NCBI GenBank assembly: GCA_003013855.2
Contig: PVNU02003887.1
Coordinates: 1 to 64,000, forward strand
Direction of reading: 5' to 3'
Source of the DNA: Liriodendron chinense
Taxonomy: Eukaryota > Streptophyta > Magnoliopsida > Magnoliales > Magnoliaceae
Length of the DNA: 64,000 nucleotides
Part shown: positions 57,100 to 64,000 of the stretch, piece by piece
Layout: every line of letters starts with the position of its first letter
Numbering within the stretch: the stretch's first letter is position 1
The notes under the pieces: model-generated
The model's database searches: none
Told to the model about the DNA's origin: nothing
The model's input: the letters and a program-made list of their open reading frames with translations, nothing else
Translations under genes and position numbers: made by a program

Positions 57100-57840
57100 T
57101 GCATCTGGGAGTGAGCCCATTCTTGATTGGTGTGGGGCCCACTTGTGATGTGGGTTGCATGAAATTGGAAGGCTTTAGCGTGAGCTAATATAAGGTGGAC
57201 CCTACACCCCTAGCCATCTTAAAAATTGCATATGGGCCCCACATGTTTAGTCGTGTGTCTCTTACACATGAGACCTTACTAGATTGTTTTGGACATCCAT
57301 CTTGAGGCCTAATTTTAACTCAGATTTTAGTTCTAATGAGAAAGGAAAATCGTTTATTAAAAGTGCTTATCGATACCTCCGAAATAAGTGATTGCACACC
57401 CCAAATGGATATCGAATGGCTAAGACTTAGATAGAACAAGTTTGGATGTCTGGGTGCATGCGTTCCGCGATTCAAGGTTACACTCGCTAACTTGTGGCCC
57501 ACTTTTGGGTAATCTGATACTCTCCTTTAGATAACCAAATTTGATAGGATTGTGGACATGACCGTCATCTTCAAAATGTGACGTGGTTTACCGTGATCGG
57601 AGTTCGAATCGCAAAGTTATTAGACCAATAAAATTAACTCTCCATTAACCAAGTGTGGACGCTTGCCTCTTCGCGCTCCCGAATTCTCCCTTCCTTTCGA
57701 AAAAGAGGTGCGTGCGCCCGAATCGCCATTTGTGTCACTGGCTCGCCTCGTTCTCGAGGGATTTTTATCTGTTGTCGTGTTAAACTGGATATGTTTGTAT
57801 GAGTTCGTATAAGAACAGAGTCGCCACTAGCCAATTACTT
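57100..57840 (-). mobile_element. 5' leader of an Ogre/Tat-like element (- strand)
   Basis: Read on the - strand, TGGCGACTC (57826-57818) is the arginine-type primer site right after the LTR, followed by 'tgttcttatacgaactcata' and GC-richer leader text with 'ccctcgagaacgaggcgagc'. The extent to the left is uncertain and no Gag frame is visible. Confidence 0.5.
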
Positions 57841-59031
57841 TGAATCTACAGTCGGCTAGACCCCATAGAAACGTTAGAGAAGAGAATCCAAAGACTCCTT
57901 CCTCTAAAATGACTCATTTTGATCTACAGCTAGAGATTTGAGGTAAGAGATCACGGTTACAGGGTGGGAAGATGTTAGGCACCCCACACTGCTCGTACCG
58001 AAGTACGGTCTCTACTTCACAGAATCGAACTAATACTTTAAAGTCTGATTTAATCCTCGTATATTCTCATGAATGATATAATGCATGAATGCAGGTCTGA
58101 ACAGTAAGAGTTTCCGATGGGCAGGTTTCCATTAACAAGCAAGCCCAAAGCATACGCTCGAACTGAGAGGTGCTTTATGCGGGATGCATGCTGTGTATTT
58201 GAATAATCGAAGTGCTTGTAGTAACATGATAAGCAGGGGGGTTAGAAGAAAAGTAAATCTTGCACTTATGCTAGATGCGAATGAGATGATGCTAGTAAAG
58301 AGTAGCTGGATGGACGTAGGTGTCGCAAGGGTTTGCTTCGAGTGGCTAGATCAAGACTTGGATAGCTTGAGAGACTCAGACCAGGGTCAAGCTGAGTTGG
58401 ACCGAGGCTAGGCTCCTCTCACTCGGGCTCTCCTTGGTGGAGGAATGGGCTAAAGGGATGGAGATGGACTCGGAACAAATGAAATTTCTCTAAGAGTTGA
58501 GGGATGTTGTGAATGAGAAGGGGCGGGAGTATTTATAGCAGCGGAGAGTGGCAACTCTCGTAATTATGTTTGGGCGGCCCTCAGGGTGCCGTCCGTACGG
58601 TCGTGCTGCTCCAGCTTCGGAGCGTATGACCTCCAAACTTGAAGCAGAAAATCCTGAGGTTCGGAGTCCGGACATGCCCCGAAACTGTGGTTCGGAACCA
58701 GGTGAGTTGACTAGGTTTGAAAGAAGGGTTGACACAGTGAGTTGACTGGGTGCATGGGCTGGACTGACCCGGTGAGTTGACTCGGTGTTTGACTTAGCGG
58801 GTTGACTCACCAAGTTTGACTTTTTGGGGGTTTTTTTACTGGTTTTTCTTATGGGTGGTTTTTCAGGCTGATGTTTAGGGATGAGTTGACTGGGTTCAGG
58901 CTGGAGATAGGCTATGGATTGGGGCTTACAAGGGTGAGTTTGGCTGGGTTTGGACATGGGATTTGGGGGTACGGTCCTCCATTCATTCAGCTATCTCTAC
59001 CAACATTGTAGCCGAAGGTGGGGTGTCTACA
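57841..59031 (-). mobile_element. Ogre/Tat-like gypsy LTR (- strand)
   Basis: 1191 bp from TGTAGACACCCCACC (59031 reading down) to ...GTAGATTCA (57841). It shares with the + strand copies at 4.3 and 11 kb the end block 'agccgactgt', 'taattggctagtggcgactc' and 'tcattttagaggaag'-like text. It is GC-richer than its neighbours and carries repeated 'gagttgactgggt', 'ggtgagttgactcggt' words (58703-58800). No second LTR is seen nearby. Open frames within it are not genes. Confidence 0.72.
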
Positions 59032-60340
59032 CCTAGCAATGGACTAAGTTGGGTGGGCCATATCTCAAGATCTAAAGATCAGATTGAGATTATATATTTT
59101 TTTTCTTAATGATGTCTTAAATATGCATGTGAGATTGGATAAAACAGATTGGACATTGGGTGTCTAGATCTTCTTGAAAAAAAATCATGTACATTCCATT
59201 GTTAAAAGTTCCTTAGAAACAAATCATTAGCTCTGAATTTAAATGGGACCCAAACTATACTTCTAGCCCAATTTGCATGTTTCGAAAATATCTGTTGACT
59301 CAAATCAATATATGGAGTGCTTGATCATAGAGATCCTGTTAGATCAGTCCATGGATCATGGTTGGTCATTTTGGATAGTTAATTCATGTAGAATTGATGA
59401 TCATATGCATAATTGTTTGGATCTTTATTTGATTTGCAATTAGTGACCACATATGTGGCATATGTAAGGCCATACACCCTTGGTGAATAATGGCACCACA
59501 TGTTGAGCCGTGATGGTCATGTGCGCCCTCATTTCAATAAGCTTGCTCATCCAATCATGAGAACCACTTACACGGTTAGATTTTTATTCAGTTGTCCGGT
59601 TACAGTTTAACTAAAGCTTGGTGAATTGATAGAGTGATAATATGACCTTAGACACCGAGTAATGTAGTCATTAGATTACTCTATACCTCTCTTTAATGGG
59701 GAACCTTAAATGTTGGATTCTTTTATCACTTGTGTTTAATCGGATCATGTCTCACCCATAGGTGGACTGTTTGGTCCCATATTCCATAGGGAAGTGACGT
59801 TCCTTGTTAGGAAGCCTATTGATGTTTAGGATCTGATTCTTGATGATCGGATCTATCTAGAGTGAAATATGGATCATTGGATCCTTGGTGGATCGATCTC
59901 ACCCATTAGAGATTGGATTGGGTCGTACGTAACTTGACAGTTAGCCCAAGTTTGATCCCCTAGCATGATAATCCCATAGATGTTGATGTAATTTGTGTCC
60001 AATGGCCTTATAAACATTAATGGTGCCTTGGTTGCATATGTAAATATTTGATATAATGCATGAGAAAAGACAACACTGTCCAAACCGACACATTGAAGTC
60101 AATTTGATTATGTTACATGCTTGATATTGTTTTGAGCAGGAGCAATAATAAAAATATATAAAAGATGGAAAAGATCAATGAGAAAATATATAAAAGATCA
60201 ATGAGAGATCTATAGAGATTTTAATAGATAATTATAAGAATCCCTTTAATAGCTATCAATAGTATCTTGTACTCAAACAATTAGGTTCCCTCAAATGGAG
60301 TAAATCAAATAATTGTATTGGGATATAACCTTTCTTTTAG
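59032..60340. other. Intergenic/internal stretch without recognised gene
   Basis: AT-rich, no protein similarity. 'tcatcatggtgag' and 'atcagtccatggatcatgg' words only. Confidence 0.4.
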
Positions 60341-61215
60341 ATCAACCGTTACATTTAGTTGTCCCTGCTTTTATCTTCACTATGATAGCTTAGGATAGCA
60401 ATAGAAAATAGAAACTACTATACTAAAAATAATATAAGCTTTGCTTGGTAGCACCAAATATTCCTGATATTTCATGATTAATCAATATATAATTTGGGGT
60501 ATAATATCATTAAATTTGGTGCAAGCAAAGGCACCTTTAAAAAAAAAGAAAAAAAAAAAGGGGTATGGATGACGTATTTACTCCATTGCATATTTGAGAT
60601 GTCACATTGGATGGCTGGATGTGATTCCACTAATATCATGGCCTAAAGTGGTTCCACTAATATCAAATTCATTAAGTAGATAATTGGAATCATGGAAGTT
60701 ATATCCTTATCATGTAGTACAACATATGGAGTGGGAAATATAAGGCATGTAGTACATTGAGTGCATCGTTCTTGTTGGTCTTGTTCATTTTCCACGATCC
60801 AACTATCGAATCTTAATATTAAATGATCCACATGCCATGCAAGCATGCATTCAAATAAAATGGTATGATAATATGTGTGCTACATGACGTAAAATAATAT
60901 CAATCAATCTCCATGATTTATATTGAATATTTAATGATATCAATGTTGAAGATTAACTATCTAATGACATCAATGGTTTAAGTTGAATACTTAGCAATAT
61001 CAATAATTTAAGCATGAGATCTAACAATCAATGGTTTGGATTGATTAATAAATAGTGATGGTATGACCTTCAAGTAAGAAGAACTCAAACTAAGCGATTG
61101 CAATTACATTGTTAAAAAACTCAACTTCATTCGATATCCAATTGGGTTGAGTCGGGTTGATATCTAGTCGGGTCAACTCAACTAGGTATTTGATAATTAA
61201 ACTAAGAAGAACATT

Positions 61216-61900
61216 TAATAAATGATTAACTAAACCAATAACATAGTTGATAGTGTGAACTATACGCCCTGCCTTTTAGTTTTTCATTAAAAGTGATGTC
61301 ACTCGATTCATGACTCCTCGGTTCATGATGAGTCATGGTGAGTAGGCTGAATCAGCAAACTAGATTGACAAATCTCACCGAGTCGATAGAACTAAGTCAC
61401 AGTTAGTGAGTTTCTTAGTTACCTAGACTGAAATAGGGTCGAGTCAAGTTGACTCTGTTGAGTTTTGAGTTGACTCACCCAATTTTAGAATTATGATGCC
61501 ATGTGCATTTTTAGTAAAAAAAAGTATGAACACATGCTACTGGTCACAACGAAGTATAAGAGATGTGGGAGTCAGTGAACCAGTTCGTCGAGGCTCACTG
61601 AGTCAGTTGTTAGCTAGTTTCTTAGTGACAAATGTCATTGAGTCAAGTTGACTCGGTTGAGTTCTCAGGTTCAGTCACCAAAGTTTTAGAACTATGCTGC
61701 ATTGTGCATTTTTAGGGCGTAAAAAATGAAAAACATTCTATTGCGCCATGAGGTAACAGATGATGTGGGCTTGAGTGATAATTACTGCAGGGGTTGAAGT
61801 TGGCGTAGTGTTTTCACTGTTTTGAACAGGGACTTGTTTCACACTCTAGCTGTGTGATGCTTGATCAGCAGGCACTAAGAAAGTATACATATTGTATAAT
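61216..61900. other. Unassigned interval with 'gagtcaagttgactcg' repeats
   Basis: Two diverged direct copies of about 200 bp: 61438-61525 with 'gagtcaagttgactctgttg' and 'atgccatgtgcatttttag', and 61640-61725 with 'gagtcaagttgactcggttg' and 'ctgcattgtgcatttttag'. Old tandem duplication. Confidence 0.6.
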
Positions 61901-61901
61901 T

Positions 61902-61903
<2 letters not shown>

Positions 61904-61968
<65 letters not shown>
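61904..61968. repeat. (CT)n(TA)n compound microsatellite
   Basis: CT alternation to about 61937, then TA alternation to 61968. It abuts the left end of palindromic element R. Confidence 0.95.
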
Positions 61969-61977
<9 letters not shown>

Positions 61978-62450
61978 TATGAGGTCGAGCTCTGTGGGCC
62001 CCACCATGATGTGTGATGGACATTCACGCTGTGCATTTGGTAGGTTCTCTGTAGGTTATAGGTTATAGGGATGTACCAAAAATCAAGTGTGCCTGAGTTT
62101 CAATGGGAAATCATGCCTAAAACATCTAAAAGCAGTTGGTGGGGCCCATCTGAGTTTTGGAATGACTTAAAATTTGGTGTGACCCCTCATCAAAGTGGGA
62201 CACACAATAGATGGCCGGGATGTCTAAACCACTCCTCACTCGTCCTACATATAATCAGGAAGGTTTCAATGGGTAGGCATCCACTCTCAATTGTCGTCTA
62301 TAACACGGTCCACATACGTCATGGATTGGGCTGATTTTTAAGCCTATGGCTCACCATGGAATGATGCATCTGATTAATGGGATTGATGTCAGTCACACAT
62401 CACGGTGGGCCCACAGAGCTAGACCTCATGGCAAGCTCCCATGAGGTCGA
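61978..62450. mobile_element. Palindromic element R
   Basis: The left end atgaggtcgagctctgtggg mirrors the right, whose complement is atgaggtctagctctgtggg. Both continue 'cccaccatgatgtgtga' (left) / 'cccaccgtgatgtgtga' (right). The right end runs on to 'gcaagctcccatgaggtcga', so the left end is probably shortened by the adjoining microsatellite. The interior is diverged from the main family. Confidence 0.78.
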
Positions 62451-63925
62451 CCTTATAGACCCACTTCCTGTACTACATATAGACACATACTGTCTAAATT
62501 GCAGCTCCTATTGTAGGTTGGTTATCATACAAAATTCACATTGTTTGAACGATCCTAACCTCTAATTAGTTAGCATTTTTCTTTATTGAATCTGGACCGT
62601 TGTTTATTTTGTTTTGACAGTCCATTAAGTGTCCACCAATTATCAACTTAGGAAATCAAATCACTATAATTTTATATGCAAGGCATCTAAATTGGGCCTG
62701 TTTGGATGGTTTAATTTCATGACTTACCTGTACACCACACGAGCAATTTCTCAATGCCTGTGCATCAACCATGTCACTCTACCACAGTATCAAAATTTTC
62801 TCATTTTCAATTAGGATTTGTATAGAACACCTTGGGTGTGCATGTGTGTAAATGTTGGGTGTCCATGCATTGGGCCTACCGGTATTCATGGACAGGGTCC
62901 AGCCCAAGTCCACGATCGGTTAGGACTATCAAGCCCAAGCCCAAGCCCAAGCCCATCTCATGGTCCATTAGCTGTACTTGGGCCATATGCCTAACCAAAA
63001 GACAGTGCAAGCCCACTCACCTACTTTGCCCACTCAATTCTCATTTGGGTTACCACTAAAAACCTTTTTCATTCATGTTTCAGATAATATTTTAACCGTC
63101 CAGTTCAAGCTCATTCCCTTAAAAAAAGAACAATTATATGATGCGTGGCACGCATCTTTGTACATTAAATACAAAATAAAATGGGTTTTTAATTCTGACA
63201 AATGGAGCTCATATTTTGTCAATCTAGACCGTTGGCCTTTTGTGTTCCATGTTGGATGAATGATGCCTCAAAATTCACCACAACATCCTAACCTTTCAAT
63301 TTGGGGCTTGCTAATACATGGTCAACTAAAAATTTCCTAATATTTGTCATTGGGATCTAGATTTTTGAGGCATACTCCATCGAAGGTATGACTCATCGGA
63401 CCAACGGTCTTGATTGCCAAACCACAAGCCTGACTTCTCAGAATTGAAAACACGTGTACATTGTGCGAAGTTGTGGGGTCTACTTATCATAAAAATTCTC
63501 TTCAGGAGAAATGCTCCTGTGCTCTCAGAGATACTTTATAGTGCTTCTGGTTGCATCTGACCACTTGGACAGTCCAATCGATTGATCTGGACTGTCGATA
63601 AGTCCGCAACCCATTTTATGGTCTACTAAGCAAAAAATCACACTGATCAGATAATCGAACTCATTCCTGATTTGCCCTTATTTTAGTAACCTTCCATTTT
63701 TCAATCCATATTTTGGATGGTTAAGATTTCCAGAAAAAAAGTGACTCTTTAGAATCATAACCAATCTATGATGCTCCCCAACAAATACACTGATCAAATT
63801 GTTCATCGGTCCTATTTTGTGAGAATGACCTTGACCGTCCATATTAAAAGTTAAAGATCAGATTCTCATGATTGTGGATTGGTGTGATGCATGCATGGTA
63901 TCCCATGAAAACTACATTGGACCTC
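62451..63925. other. Intergenic stretch without recognised gene
   Basis: Contains four units of aagccc (62931-62955). Scattered short frames show no similarity to known proteins. No RNA gene seen. Confidence 0.4.
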
Positions 63926-63930
63926 ATTAG

Positions 63931-64000
63931 AGCTGTACATGAGTCGAGCTGGCTCGGTTAGGTCACTTGACTTGGCTCATAACAGCTGGATTTGGCTCGA
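63931..64000 (+). mobile_element. Left end of a hAT-like element, continuing past the window
   Basis: tagagctgtacatgagtcga followed by 'gctggctcggttaggtcact' matches the complement of the right end of the element at 42863-43486. Only 70 bp are inside the window. Confidence 0.6.

Larger units (their letters stand above)
54940..61215 (+). mobile_element. Probable old LTR element bounded by direct repeats
   Basis: 54955-55860 and 60350-61210 are direct repeats, moderately diverged but collinear: 'ttttatcttc-ctat-ata', 'aaaataatata-gctt', 'ttggtagcaccaaatat', 'gatgtcacattggatg', 'ggatgtgattccactaatat', 'aaatgatccacatgcc' and 'aggtatttgataattaa'. A degenerate initiator-Met primer-like tggtatcaaagag is at 56166-56178, 300 bp past the first repeat, so the 5' LTR may extend to about 56163. 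The strip after it has no intact retroviral frame. An Ogre-like LTR lies inside. The LTR interpretation is inference; the duplication is seen. Confidence 0.5.

Noticed and set aside
58490..58957. 155-residue Ser/Pro-rich open frame on the - strand
   Set aside because: It lies within an Ogre-like LTR and shows no recognised domain; the GC-richer LTR simply has fewer stops.

Overview
This window is AT-rich plant nuclear DNA made almost entirely of transposable elements. It shows LTR retrotransposons primed by initiator-Met or arginine-type tRNAs, hAT, PIF/Harbinger and Mutator-like non-autonomous elements, a tRNA-derived SINE and many long (AT)n tracts. One repeat family dominates: long palindromic elements whose arms read like GTGGGCCCCACC-ATGATGTATG followed by CCACACCGTCCATCC. 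This vocabulary reminds me of magnoliid (Lauraceae/Magnoliaceae-type) genomes, but that is recollection and I cannot test it. No rRNA, functional tRNA, organellar or bacterial gene is visible.

Only one host gene is convincing: a single-exon WUN1/SAG20-like (wound-induced, senescence-associated, NTF2-fold) gene on the + strand at 48422-48895. It has a TATA box, a W-box, a TCP-type GTGGGCCCCAC site and a possible 16-codon upstream ORF. Its GC-rich codons stand out from the AT-rich surroundings.

Layout. 1-12 kb: two paralogous copies of a long-LTR gypsy (Ogre/Tat-like) 5' end. The first is split by a 2.9 kb solo LTR with CCTAC target duplications, and short LTR remnants lie between the copies. 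12.4-14.6 kb: a SINE, a three-unit tandem repeat and a Mutator-like palindromic element with a perfect 9-bp duplication. 14.7-23.2 kb: a clear nest. One palindromic element was split by a 2.35 kb non-autonomous gypsy element (TTAAT) and by a solo LTR (ATCAA), and the solo LTR was itself split by a decayed Ty1/copia element on the - strand. 23-37 kb: hAT-type elements (one with an 8-bp duplication), a copia solo LTR (TGAGC), several palindromic elements, tandem repeats and a second SINE. 37.7-43.6 kb: an old + strand copia relic broken by a PIF MITE (itself carrying a palindromic element), a solo LTR and a hAT-like element. 44-50.3 kb: LTR debris, the WUN1 gene, a hAT-like element and a 92-bp minisatellite. 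50.35-53.65 kb: five palindromic elements in a row, then a third SINE. 54.9-61.2 kb: a pair of about 0.9 kb direct repeats, probably LTRs of an old element, with an Ogre-like LTR on the - strand between them. 61.9-64 kb: one more palindromic element and the start of a hAT-like repeat.

No protein-coding system beyond the one stress-type gene and decayed retroelement genes is present. The most interesting content is the palindromic family: two copies show Mutator-type 9-bp duplications, and the arms contain a sequence matching TCP transcription-factor sites, the same word found just upstream of the WUN1 TATA box.
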